A program made the position numbers and the translations under genes. A stretch of 34,124 nt of DNA, taken from NCBI GenBank assembly GCA_002691245.1, contig NZHH01000021.1, positions 1 through 34,124 on the forward strand, in the 5' to 3' direction. Below the pieces are notes generated by a model, which had not been told where the DNA came from, ran no database searches, and saw nothing but the letters and a program-made list of their open reading frames with translations. Of this stretch, positions 24,850 to 33,215 are shown in pieces; within the stretch, counting starts at the first letter, position 1; each line of letters opens with the position of its first letter. Source of the DNA: Methylaequor sp002691245 (GTDB lineage: Bacteria; Pseudomonadota; Alphaproteobacteria; Methylaequorales; Methylaequoraceae).

Positions 24850-25961
24850 AAAAAAACTCTACAAATAAAATTAAAAGGGTTGTTATCAAAATTGGATCGT
24901 CCTTATTAATTTTGAAAAATAAATTCAATTCTAAATGGTTTGCTACATTCGTAGAAGATATTGTGTTCCTTAAAAAAAAAAAAATTGAAATTTTAATAGT
25001 TGTTTCTGGTTCCGTAGCACTTGGTAAAAGTTATCTAAATTTAGAAAAAAAAAAACTTAGGATTCATGAAAAACAGGCATGTGCTGCTTGTGGACAAGTA
25101 ATATTAATGAATAATTTTAAAAAATCTTTTGAAAAAAAAAAATCAAAAGTCGCTCAGATCTTGTTAACATTCTCAGATACTGAAGATAGAAAAAAGAGTT
25201 TAAATTCAAGAGAGACTATCTTTGAATTATTAAAATTCGGTATCATTCCAATTATTAATGAAAATGACTCAGTAGCAGTTGATGAATTAAAATTTGGTGA
25301 TAATGATAGACTTGCTGCGAGAGTGTCCCAAATAATTGAAGCAGATCAATTGATTCTTTTGAGTGATGTAGATGGTTTGTTCACAAAAAACCCTAAAGAA
25401 AACAAAAAAGCTGAATTAATTTTAGAAGTAAATGATATTAACGATGAAATTTTTAAAATGGCAAGTAGTGAAACAAATTTGTATGGTACAGGGGGTATGA
25501 ACACAAAGTTACAGGCAGCTCAAATAGCTTCTAAATCAGGTTGCGAAACAATTTTGGTAAGAGGAAATAAGAAAAATCCAATCAGAAGTTACCTAAGAGA
25601 TAAAAAGGGGACTAAGTTTTTGGCAAAAAAAAAGGGGAGAAACAGTTTTAAAAATTGGTTAGCTGGTTCAATTAAAGTAAATGGAGAGATTATTATAGAT
25701 GAGGGTGCTGAAAAAGCAATATATGGAGGAGCTAGCATACTACCTAGTGGAATTCAAAAAATCTCTGGAAAATTTGTTAAAGGTGATATAGTGAGTATTA
25801 AAAATTACTTTGGAAAAAGGATCGGAAAAGGTGTTATATATTATGATTCAGATGAGTTAAATCTTATTATTGGTAAGAAGTCTTCGGAGATAAAAAGGTT
25901 GCTTGGCTACAAAGGGAGGAATGAAATTGTTCACCGCGATTATTTAACATTAAATGAATAA
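24846..25961 (+). CDS. proB: Glutamate 5-kinase
   Basis: First enzyme of proline synthesis, phosphorylating glutamate. 371 residues: an amino-acid kinase domain (1 to about 255) with VVIKIGSSLL, VVSGSVALG, IINENDSVA and GTGGMNTKLQAA, then a C-terminal PUA domain (about 275-355) with V-N-G-E-I-I-I-D-E-G-A and S-I-L-P-S-G-I. A 13-A run at 24972-24984 keeps frame. It overlaps obgE by 4 bases and proA by 8. Feedback inhibition by proline is known for the family. Confidence 0.95.
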   Translation: MKKNSTNKIKRVVIKIGSSLLILKNKFNSKWFATFVEDIVFLKKKKIEILIVVSGSVALGKSYLNLEKKKLRIHEKQACAACGQVILMNNFKKSFEKKKSKVAQILLTFSDTEDRKKSLNSRETIFELLKFGIIPIINENDSVAVDELKFGDNDRLAARVSQIIEADQLILLSDVDGLFTKNPKENKKAELILEVNDINDEIFKMASSETNLYGTGGMNTKLQAAQIASKSGCETILVRGNKKNPIRSYLRDKKGTKFLAKKKGRNSFKNWLAGSIKVNGEIIIDEGAEKAIYGGASILPSGIQKISGKFVKGDIVSIKNYFGKRIGKGVIYYDSDELNLIIGKKSSEIKRLLGYKGRNEIVHRDYLTLNE

Positions 25962-27222
25962 TATTAATAAAATAGAAAAACAAATTTTAGACATAGGTCT
26001 CAATGCAAAAAAAGCATCGTTAAAAGTGTCTTTATTATCAACAAAGGATAAAAATGAAATCTTGATTGATGCTTCGAAAAATTTACAAAAAAATAAGAAT
26101 CTCATTATTGAGAAAAATAAAGTAGATATAAATGAACATCAAAAAAAATTAAATTCGGCACTTCTCGATAGACTAATGCTAGATTCTAGTAGAGTTGATA
26201 ATATATGTTCTGGATTAGAGGATATAGCAAAGTTAGATGATCCAGTTGGAATTAATCTAGGAGAGTGGTCTAGACCTAATGGATTAAAAATTCAAAAAGT
26301 TTCAATCCCATTGGGAGTTATTGGCGTGATTTATGAATCTAGACCGAATGTTGCTGCAGATGCAGCTGGTCTCTGTCTAAAATCAGGAAATGCTCTTATT
26401 CTTAGAGGCGGAAGTGAAAGTTACAACTCATCTGAAGTTATCATTCAAATAATTAAGCAATCTTTAGAAAAATTCGGTCTTCCAGATGGTACATTGCAAA
26501 ATATTCCTACAACTGACAGATCAGCCGTTGGAGCATTATTAAGAATGGATAAATACGTTGATGTGATTATTCCTAGGGGAGGTAGATCACTAATTGAGAG
26601 AGTGAGTGAAGAAAGTAGAGTTCATGTAATTAAACATTTAGATGGTATTTGTCACACTTATATTCATGAATCATCAGATCCAGATATCTCAGAAAAGGTA
26701 GCATTTAATGCTAAAATGAGAAGACCAGGAATTTGTGGTGCAACAGAAACAATATTATGTGATTTTTGTGCCATAGAGACACACTTACCAAGGTTGATAT
26801 ACTCTCTAAAAATTCATGGTTGTGAAGTGAGAGGGGACAAAGAAGTTCAGAGAATCGATTCTTCGGTTAAATTAGCCAAAGAAGACGATTGGTCAACTGA
26901 GTATTTAGATAAAATTGTTTCTATTAAAACAATAAAAAATGGAATAAATGAGGCCATTGAACATATTAATAAATTTGGATCTGGCCATACAGATGCAATA
27001 ATTGCAGAGGACACAGATGTTGCCGAATTTTTTTTAAATAACATTGATAGTGGTATTGTAATGCATAATACATCAACACAATTTGCTGATGGAGGAGAAT
27101 TTGGTATGGGAGCAGAGATAGGAATTTCTACTTCTAAGGTCCATGCTAGAGGGCCTGTAGGAGTTTCACAACTAACAAGTTTCAAATACAAAGTAAGGGG
27201 TGAGGGACAAGTAAGNCCNTGA
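25954..27222 (+). CDS. proA: Glutamate-5-semialdehyde dehydrogenase (gamma-glutamyl phosphate reductase)
   Basis: Second step of proline synthesis, reducing gamma-glutamyl phosphate with NADPH. 422 residues of the aldehyde-dehydrogenase fold, with VIYESRPNVAADAAGLCLKSG, IIPRGGRSLI, VIKHLDGICHTYI, and the active-site cysteine in RRPGICGATET. The C-terminal HNTSTQFADGGEFGMGAEIGIS is diagnostic of ProA. The last two codons each contain an N. The 8-base overlap with proB and the fixed proB-proA order indicate coupled expression. Confidence 0.96.
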   Translation: MNNINKIEKQILDIGLNAKKASLKVSLLSTKDKNEILIDASKNLQKNKNLIIEKNKVDINEHQKKLNSALLDRLMLDSSRVDNICSGLEDIAKLDDPVGINLGEWSRPNGLKIQKVSIPLGVIGVIYESRPNVAADAAGLCLKSGNALILRGGSESYNSSEVIIQIIKQSLEKFGLPDGTLQNIPTTDRSAVGALLRMDKYVDVIIPRGGRSLIERVSEESRVHVIKHLDGICHTYIHESSDPDISEKVAFNAKMRRPGICGATETILCDFCAIETHLPRLIYSLKIHGCEVRGDKEVQRIDSSVKLAKEDDWSTEYLDKIVSIKTIKNGINEAIEHINKFGSGHTDAIIAEDTDVAEFFLNNIDSGIVMHNTSTQFADGGEFGMGAEIGISTSKVHARGPVGVSQLTSFKYKVRGEGQVXX

Positions 27223-27230
27223 TTTGAGAT

Positions 27231-27797
27231 TTGAATAAAAAATACATTGGAATTCTAGGAGGCTCATTTGATCCTCCACATGATGGGCATATTTTTNTAA
27301 GCAAGTATGCAATGCTNAGACTTAATTTAAANGAAGTTTGGTGGATTGTTACTAACAATAATCCTNTAAAAAAAGGAAGNAATTGTTATGAAAAAAGATT
27401 AAATTTAACAAAAAAATTTCTTTGTCATAGGAAAATAANATTATTGGAGATTAAANAATCAGAAAATTCTTANACTATTNATACAATTGTTTATCTAAAG
27501 AAGAAATACAAAAAGAATAAATTTATTTGGTTGATGGGGACTGACAATCTAAAAAATTTNCATCATTGGAAAGATTGGAAAAAAATTTTTTATAATATTC
27601 CGATTGCAATTTTTGATAGACCATCCTACCATCTNANTNTAACAAAGAGCAAAGCNTTGTCATTTTTTAGGAAGGCAAGAATTAAAAATAGTTTTTTTAT
27701 AAAATCCAGAAATTTATTACCACCAAAGTGGATATTCGTAAGTGGTATGAAAAATAATCAATCATCCTCATATTTAAGAAAAATTCATGAAAATTAA
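27231..27797 (+). CDS. nadD: Nicotinate-nucleotide adenylyltransferase
   Basis: Adenylates nicotinate mononucleotide in NAD synthesis. 188 residues with the nucleotidyltransferase motif GGSFDPPHDGH at about residues 10-20, WLMGTDNL in the middle, and a C-terminal S-S-S-Y-L-R in the position of the ISSTxIR motif. The start is TTG at 27231, eight bases after the proA stop; no ATG precedes the conserved motif. About 15 N's are scattered through it without changing frame. It overlaps rsfS by 11 bases. Confidence 0.9.
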   Translation: MNKKYIGILGGSFDPPHDGHIFXSKYAMXRLNLXEVWWIVTNNNPXKKGXNCYEKRLNLTKKFLCHRKIXLLEIKXSENSXTIXTIVYLKKKYKKNKFIWLMGTDNLKNXHHWKDWKKIFYNIPIAIFDRPSYHXXXTKSKXLSFFRKARIKNSFFIKSRNLLPPKWIFVSGMKNNQSSSYLRKIHEN

Positions 27798-28143
27798 TTT
27801 AGGCGTAAAAAATCTTCTCAAGAAGATTATAAAAGATCTAGAAGANCTTAAAGCAAAAAATATAGAGGTTCTTGATATAAAAAATCGAAGTGCTTTAGGC
27901 GATTATATGATTTTAGTAAGTGGCACTTCNTCAAGACATGTGAATGCCATTGTTAACAATATAGTCAAATCAAACAAAAAAAATNTAATTTCTACTGAAG
28001 GTTTGAAATCCACAGATTGGCTGATAGTTGATTTTGGAGATATAATTCTAAATGTTTTTAAACCAGAAGCGAGAGAGCATTATTCTCTCGAGAAAATATG
28101 GAAAAATAACGATCTTAAAGATGAAAAAGTTGGATTTGGCTAA
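27787..28143 (+). CDS. rsfS: Ribosomal silencing factor RsfS
   Basis: Binds uL14 on the 50S subunit and blocks subunit joining when nutrients are short. 118 residues, typical. Family motifs are N-R-S-A-L-G-D-Y-M-I-L-V-S-G-T, SRHVNAI, E-G-L-K-S-T-D-W and VDFGDIILNVFKPEAREHY. The order nadD-rsfS-rlmH is widely conserved. ATG inside the end of nadD; two bases separate it from rlmH. Confidence 0.94.
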   Translation: MKINLGVKNLLKKIIKDLEXLKAKNIEVLDIKNRSALGDYMILVSGTXSRHVNAIVNNIVKSNKKNXISTEGLKSTDWLIVDFGDIILNVFKPEAREHYSLEKIWKNNDLKDEKVGFG

Positions 28144-28145
28144 CA

Positions 28146-28592
28146 ATGAAGATTAATATTTTATCTTTAGGTAAATTTAAATTGAATCAAGATTATAGAA
28201 AAATTTTTGAGTACTATAGAAAAAGAATTAGAGTAAAAACNAGTCTTATTGAAATTAAGACCTACAATACAGTTAATAAAATTAGTTTAGAAAAAAAAGA
28301 AATTTTAAAACATATAAAAAATAATGATTCTGTAGTTGCTTTAAACGAAAGTGGAGAAAATATTTCNAGTTTAGATTTTGCAAAATTAATTAAAAATAAA
28401 TTAGACAGTGGTTGTAAAAATTTAAACTTCATAATTGGTAGCGAGATTGGATTGGATAAGTACTTTGCTAAATCTTGCAGAAACATTTCAATGGGTAAAC
28501 AGACTTGGCCTCACTTACTTGTTCGCGTAATGCTAATAGAACAGATTTATAGATCTTTTGAAATAATTAAAAACTCTCAATATCATAAATAA
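28146..28592 (+). CDS. rlmH: 23S rRNA pseudouridine-1915 N3-methyltransferase
   Basis: SPOUT-class methyltransferase modifying pseudouridine 1915 in helix 69 of 23S rRNA. 148 residues; the SAM-binding knot is recognisable in FIIGSEIGL and in the C-terminal Q-T-W-P-H-L-L-V-R-V-M-L-I-E-Q-I-Y-R, and the protein ends in the usual QYHK. It is the third gene of the nadD-rsfS-rlmH unit. Confidence 0.95.
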   Translation: MKINILSLGKFKLNQDYRKIFEYYRKRIRVKXSLIEIKTYNTVNKISLEKKEILKHIKNNDSVVALNESGENIXSLDFAKLIKNKLDSGCKNLNFIIGSEIGLDKYFAKSCRNISMGKQTWPHLLVRVMLIEQIYRSFEIIKNSQYHK

Positions 28593-28601
28593 NTAGAGTA
28601 T

Positions 28602-30107
28602 ATGTCGAAAAAAGTTTTGTTATGTATTCTNGATGGATGGGGACTTGGTAAAAATCATGAAACAAATGCTATTTATCAAGCTAAAACACCGAGTTTTGAA
28701 GTCTTAAAAAGTAGATATGGTTTAATTAAACTCAAAGCATCTGAAAATAATGTCGGCCTTCCCGAGGGCCAATTTGGTAATTCTGAAGTTGGACATACTA
28801 ACATTGGTGCAGGAAGAATTATAATGCAAGACATTATGCGAATTTCCAATTCATTTAAAAGTGGGGAGATTGAGGAAAAAGATATTATAAAAAAAATAAT
28901 TAANAAATGTAAAAGAATACATCTTGTTGGACTTNTTTCTGATGGTGGTGTCCATGGTCATCAAAATCATCTTTTTGANTTGATAGATATTTTAAGTAAA
29001 AAAAACTCTGAAATTTTTGTTCATTGTATTTTAGATGGAAGAGATAGCTCACCATTAAGTGGAATGGAAAATCTTAAACTTCTAATAAAAAAAATAGGAG
29101 ATAGAAAAAAAATAAAAATTGCTAGTATATCTGGAAGGTTCTTCGCAATGGATAGAGATAATAGATGGGAACGAATTGAAAAAGCATATAGAGCAATCAT
29201 TGAAGGAACAGCTNAAAAAAAAAAAAACCTTATTGANGCTGTACATGAAAGTTATAAGANNCATATTACAGANGANTTTTTTGAGCCAACAAATTTTGCA
29301 AATTATANTGGTGCAAAAAACGGTGATGGATTTTTTATTACAAATTATAGAGCAGACAGGGTAAGGGAATTACTATCAGCAATATTTGATGAAAATTTTG
29401 ACTACTTTAAAAGAAATATTAGCCCACGTTTCTCAGAATCACTTAGCATGGTCGAATATTCGAAAAGATTGAAAAAGAAAATCAAACCAATTTTTGAGAA
29501 TATANAAATTAAAAATACATTAGGAGAAGTTGTTTCAACAAATGGTTTTAAACAGCTGAGAATTGCAGAGACTGAAAAATATGCTCATGTAACATATTTT
29601 TTAAATGGTGGAGTAGAAGAAGAATTTGATGGAGAAGAAAGAATTCTAGTTCCCTCGCCAAGAGTTCAAACATATGATAGGAAACCTGAAATGTCGGCAT
29701 TTGAAGTGAGAGATCAATTATTGAAAAATTTGAAAAGAAAAAGGTTTAATCTTATTGTTGCTAATTTNGCAAATCCAGACATGGTTGGTCACACTGGNGA
29801 CATCAAAGCAACTGTTAAAGCTATTGAGGTGGTTGATAGATGCATAGGAGANATTTATAATGAAAGTAAAAAGAACNATTACTTACTAATAATCACTTCA
29901 GATCATGGCAATGCTGATCTTATGTTTGATAAGAAAAAAAGATTAGCTTGTACTACACATTCATTAAACCCAGTTCCATTTTTAATTTGTAAAAAAGTAC
30001 AATACAGTAAAATGTCNGGAAAATTGGCTGATATAGCTCCAACTNTTTTAAAATTACTTAAAATTACGGTTCCNAGTGAAATGAATGGAGAAATATTGAT
30101 TAGATGA
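28602..30107 (+). CDS. gpmI: 2,3-bisphosphoglycerate-independent phosphoglycerate mutase
   Basis: Two-metal (Mn-type) glycolytic enzyme interconverting 3- and 2-phosphoglycerate. 501 residues, near the usual 510. D11 in the D-G-W-G motif and the phosphorylated serine S61 in GNSEVGHTNIGAG are present, as are HCILDGRD, the FFITNYRADRVRE segment, N-P-D-M-V-G-H-T, and TSDHGNADLM with metal ligands. About 18 N's occur, roughly half at third codon positions. It overlaps the EnvC-like gene by 4 bases. Confidence 0.95.
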   Translation: MSKKVLLCIXDGWGLGKNHETNAIYQAKTPSFEVLKSRYGLIKLKASENNVGLPEGQFGNSEVGHTNIGAGRIIMQDIMRISNSFKSGEIEEKDIIKKIIXKCKRIHLVGLXSDGGVHGHQNHLFXLIDILSKKNSEIFVHCILDGRDSSPLSGMENLKLLIKKIGDRKKIKIASISGRFFAMDRDNRWERIEKAYRAIIEGTAXKKKNLIXAVHESYKXHITXXFFEPTNFANYXGAKNGDGFFITNYRADRVRELLSAIFDENFDYFKRNISPRFSESLSMVEYSKRLKKKIKPIFENIXIKNTLGEVVSTNGFKQLRIAETEKYAHVTYFLNGGVEEEFDGEERILVPSPRVQTYDRKPEMSAFEVRDQLLKNLKRKRFNLIVANXANPDMVGHTXDIKATVKAIEVVDRCIGXIYNESKKNXYLLIITSDHGNADLMFDKKKRLACTTHSLNPVPFLICKKVQYSKMXGKLADIAPTXLKLLKITVXSEMNGEILIR

Positions 30108-31117
30108 ANAAAACTCTTATTTTTTTAATTATTGTTAATATNAGTTCGNTTGTTTTTTCTGAAGAATCAAAATTAAAAAGTAAGCTTAATTATTTAAAAA
30201 AGCAAACAGTAAAAATTCACAATGATTTTTTGATTAATAATACTGAACTAAAAAAAATTAAGATTGATATTGATAGAAATACACAGAAAAAAATAATTTT
30301 TAATAAATACATTAAAGATAAAGATCTCCTTGGAAGAAGAATTATCTTTTTATTGCAAGACAAATTCTATACCAATCAATTTACAAGAATTTTAAAAAAT
30401 CTTAACAATTCTTCTGGTGATGTAATTACTAAACAAGTTATAAGGGAATTTTTTCTCAAAGATGTCAAAATAGGAATTAATGAATATTTCTTAAATTTAG
30501 AAAATTTAAAATCTGTAGAGGAAGAACTAGCTAAGGAGTTGGAAAATTATAAGAAAAAAAAAAAAATACTCAGAGCAAAATTACGTAGACTTGAAACAAA
30601 GATTGAAGAGGTCGCCAAGGTTCAGAAAAAAATTAAGTCAGACAAAAAATTAAAAATTAAAGCAAAAAAATTAAAAAAAAAAGCAAAAAATCTTAATGAC
30701 TTAGTAAAAGCTGTAGATACTAAAAGAAAAATAATATCAAAAATAAAATTAAAACTCAGAATGCCTGTTTCAGGAGAAATCATCTCTGATTTTGGCCAAG
30801 GAAAAGATTTACGTAAGCTAAAAAATGGATTAGTTTTTAAAGTAAAAGAAGAATCTTTTGTGACGGCGCCTATGAATGGAACTGTTGTCTATGCAGATAA
30901 ATTTAGAAGTTTAGGTAATCTTGTTATGATTGAAGATAATAGAGGTTTTACTTCTGTTTTGATTGGGATGAGAAACTTATTGATATCTGCAGGTAATGAG
31001 GTTTTGGTTGGTGAGCCAATAGCAAAAATATCATCTTCAATAAAAAGTCAACTTTATTTTGAACTCAGAGAAAATGGGAAAATAGTAGATCCTAAATCAA
31101 AAGTTGAGATTTTATAA
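30104..31117 (+). CDS. envC: EnvC-like factor: coiled coil plus degenerate LytM/M23 domain
   Basis: Predicted exported protein of 337 residues. A hydrophobic signal segment (about 4-20, with N-masked residues) is followed by a long lysine-rich coiled coil (about 22-220), then a LytM/M23-like domain with P-V-S-G-E-I-I-S-D-F-G, APMNGTVVYADKFRSLGNLV and L-Y-F-E-L-R-E-N-G-K. Metal-binding histidines of active M23 enzymes are missing: the first-ligand region reads G-L-V-F-K, the middle H-x-H position is occupied by non-histidines, and L-H-F-E is L-Y-F-E. E. coli EnvC is likewise catalytically dead and activates amidases under FtsEX control. Position between gpmI and ctpA is standard in alphaproteobacteria. 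Confidence 0.85.
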   Translation: MXKTLIFLIIVNXSSXVFSEESKLKSKLNYLKKQTVKIHNDFLINNTELKKIKIDIDRNTQKKIIFNKYIKDKDLLGRRIIFLLQDKFYTNQFTRILKNLNNSSGDVITKQVIREFFLKDVKIGINEYFLNLENLKSVEEELAKELENYKKKKKILRAKLRRLETKIEEVAKVQKKIKSDKKLKIKAKKLKKKAKNLNDLVKAVDTKRKIISKIKLKLRMPVSGEIISDFGQGKDLRKLKNGLVFKVKEESFVTAPMNGTVVYADKFRSLGNLVMIEDNRGFTSVLIGMRNLLISAGNEVLVGEPIAKISSSIKSQLYFELRENGKIVDPKSKVEIL

Positions 31118-31149
31118 AAAAACTGCATAATCAACACTATATAATAATT

Positions 31150-32400
31150 ATGAAAAAATTTTTAACAGTAATATTAATTTTGATGTTCTCATCTTATTCT
31201 CATTCTGAAGAGGATAAAGATGTATATAAGTATTTGAATTTATTTGGTGAAGCATTTGAAAAAATAAAAAATAATTATGTGGAAGACGTAACATCAAAAG
31301 ATTTAATCGAATCTGCTATCGAAGGTATGCTAAGTTCCTTAGATCCACATTCGACTTATTTAAATTATGATGAGTTGAATGAGTTAAAAGTTCAAACTAA
31401 AGGAGAGTTTGGTGGCCTTGGAATTGAGGTAACACTAGAAAATGGTTTTGTAAAAGTTATTGCACCAATAGATGACACACCTGCAGCTAAAGCAGGAATC
31501 AAATCAGGCGATCTTATTACACATCTAGATGACGAGCCTGTCTTAGGTATGACATTGTCTGAAGCTGTCACAATAATGAGAGGAAAGGTTGGCTCAAGAA
31601 TCAAATTGACAGTCAATAGGAATGAAAATGAAAATCTGGATATCATGATAACAAGAGCAATTATTCAACTGAAAGCTGTTAAAGCTAAAATTGAAAATAA
31701 TATTGGATATATAAGGGTTTCCTCATTTAACCAAAAAGTTGATAGACAAATAATTAAGTCTATTCAGGGCTTCAATGATAAGAATCTAATTGGTTATGTC
31801 TTAGATTTGAGAAATAACCCAGGTGGACTTTTGGATCAGGCTGTTAATGTAACTGACATCTTTTTGGAGCGAGGAGAAATCGTTTCTACAAGAGGTAAGA
31901 ACGGAAAACAAGGAAGCAGATATAATGCTGTAAAAAAAGATTTAACAAATGGTCTCCCACTTGTAATTTTAATTAATCAAGGAAGTGCGTCTGCATCTGA
32001 AATTGTGGCAGGTGCATTGCAGGATCATAAAAGAGCAATTATTATGGGCACTAAGTCATTTGGTAAAGGATCAGTTCAAACTATCATACCGTCAGGTGAA
32101 GATGTTGCTATCAAGCTTACAACAGCCAAGTATTACACCCCGTCTGGAAGATCAATTCAAAAAACTGGAATTGATCCTGACATTTTAGTAGAACAAGTAG
32201 AGCTTAAAAAAGTTGATCAAAATTCTGGAAGAAAAGAATCTGATTTAAGAGGAGCAATTGACAATGATCAACTAGATCAAGATGGATCAACAAAAAAATC
32301 ATTAAAAAATGAAGAAGACGAAGAAGTTGACGATTATCAATTAACAAGAGCATTTGATCTAATATTAGCAATTAACCTAATAAACAAACCAATAAAATAA
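31150..32400 (+). CDS. ctpA: C-terminal processing peptidase CtpA (S41 family)
   Basis: Exported serine/lysine protease that trims C-termini of periplasmic proteins. 416 residues: signal peptide to about residue 19, a helical N-terminal part with LSSLDPHSTYL, a PDZ domain at about 85-160, and the S41 core. The predicted catalytic serine is S281 in GSASASE and the lysine is K306 in FGKGSVQ, 25 residues apart as in E. coli Prc. The family D-L-R-N-N-P-G-G is at 219-226. The acidic tail (about 365-400) is probably flexible. In some bacteria CtpA-type proteases degrade cell-wall hydrolases, which fits the EnvC-like neighbour. Confidence 0.95.
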   Translation: MKKFLTVILILMFSSYSHSEEDKDVYKYLNLFGEAFEKIKNNYVEDVTSKDLIESAIEGMLSSLDPHSTYLNYDELNELKVQTKGEFGGLGIEVTLENGFVKVIAPIDDTPAAKAGIKSGDLITHLDDEPVLGMTLSEAVTIMRGKVGSRIKLTVNRNENENLDIMITRAIIQLKAVKAKIENNIGYIRVSSFNQKVDRQIIKSIQGFNDKNLIGYVLDLRNNPGGLLDQAVNVTDIFLERGEIVSTRGKNGKQGSRYNAVKKDLTNGLPLVILINQGSASASEIVAGALQDHKRAIIMGTKSFGKGSVQTIIPSGEDVAIKLTTAKYYTPSGRSIQKTGIDPDILVEQVELKKVDQNSGRKESDLRGAIDNDQLDQDGSTKKSLKNEEDEEVDDYQLTRAFDLILAINLINKPIK

Positions 32401-32413
32401 ATCGTATTTTTTT

Positions 32414-32881
32414 ATGTCAGAAAAGTATCGAAAAGNCGTAGGAATTTTTTTGATCAACAAAAATAACAGATTATGGGTTGGTCAAAGATTAGATCATAAA
32501 AACCAGTATTGGCAAATGCCTCAGGGAGGCATCGACAGCCCAGAAACCCCTGAAGATGCAATGAAAAGGGAGCTTATGGAGGAGACAGGACTAGACCGTA
32601 ATTATGAAATTATTGGAAAATCTAGTTCATGGCTCAAATATAATATACCCTCCGATTTAGTAAATATTTTGTGGAAAGGGAAATATAAAGGCCAGGAACA
32701 AATTTGGTTTGCGTGTCGTTTCTTTGGAAAGGACGAACAAGTTAACCTAGAGATGTATTCCAAGCCGGAATTTTACAAATGGAAATGGATAAATCCGATT
32801 GATGTAATAAAATTTGCTGTACCTTTTAAAAAAAANCTTTATAGNTCTGTGTTAAATGAGTTTAGAAGATTTGTAGATTAA
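32414..32881 (+). CDS. rppH: RNA 5'-pyrophosphohydrolase RppH (Nudix)
   Basis: Removes pyrophosphate from mRNA 5' ends to start decay; alphaproteobacterial relatives also hydrolyse dinucleoside polyphosphates. 155 residues. WQMPQGGID precedes a full Nudix box, from G-G-I-D-S-P-E to R-E-L-M-E-E-T-G-L (about 37-59). Later motifs are typical: QIWFACRFFG and F-Y-K-W-K-W. Its last four bases overlap the convergent atpC. Final gene of the rplU-to-rppH series. Confidence 0.93.
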   Translation: MSEKYRKXVGIFLINKNNRLWVGQRLDHKNQYWQMPQGGIDSPETPEDAMKRELMEETGLDRNYEIIGKSSSWLKYNIPSDLVNILWKGKYKGQEQIWFACRFFGKDEQVNLEMYSKPEFYKWKWINPIDVIKFAVPFKKXLYXSVLNEFRRFVD

Positions 32882-33213
32882 CTGTAATAAGATTTACTTA
32901 TAACATCTGATTTTAACTTATCTAAATCATTGTATTCATCAGATATTTTGAAATCCTTTGATCTAACAATATCCTCAGTTAACAAAATGCAGTTGTTTGC
33001 TGTAACTTCAACAATTCCTGTGTTAACTAAGAATGTTTCAATAACTTTTTTACTTTTATATACATAAACTTGGGCAATCCGTAAATAAGTAAGAAATGGC
33101 ATATGATTTCTTAATACCCCAAAGTCTCCCTCAATACCTGGCATTATTACAAGATCAATCTCTTCGTTATATGCAATTTGATCCGGTGTAATGATTTCGA
33201 GTTTAAACGACAT
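32878..33213 (-). CDS. atpC: ATP synthase F1 epsilon subunit (short form)
   Basis: Central-stalk subunit of F1. The N-terminal beta-sandwich is clear: S-F-K-L-E-I-I-T-P, PGIEGDFGVLRNHMPFLTYL and N-T-G-I-V-E-V. At 111 residues it is shorter than the usual 130-140, and the region after residue 88 can hold little more than one helix of the C-terminal two-helix domain, which in many bacteria inhibits ATP hydrolysis. It follows atpD after two bases, in the normal atpD-atpC order. Tail overlaps rppH. Confidence 0.93.
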   Translation of the reverse strand: MSFKLEIITPDQIAYNEEIDLVIMPGIEGDFGVLRNHMPFLTYLRIAQVYVYKSKKVIETFLVNTGIVEVTANNCILLTEDIVRSKDFKISDEYNDLDKLKSDVISKSYYS

Positions 33214-33215
33214 AC

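Noticed and set aside
31139..31146. TATAAT-like box just before ctpA
   Set aside because: No -35 element at a suitable distance; more likely chance in AT-rich sequence.
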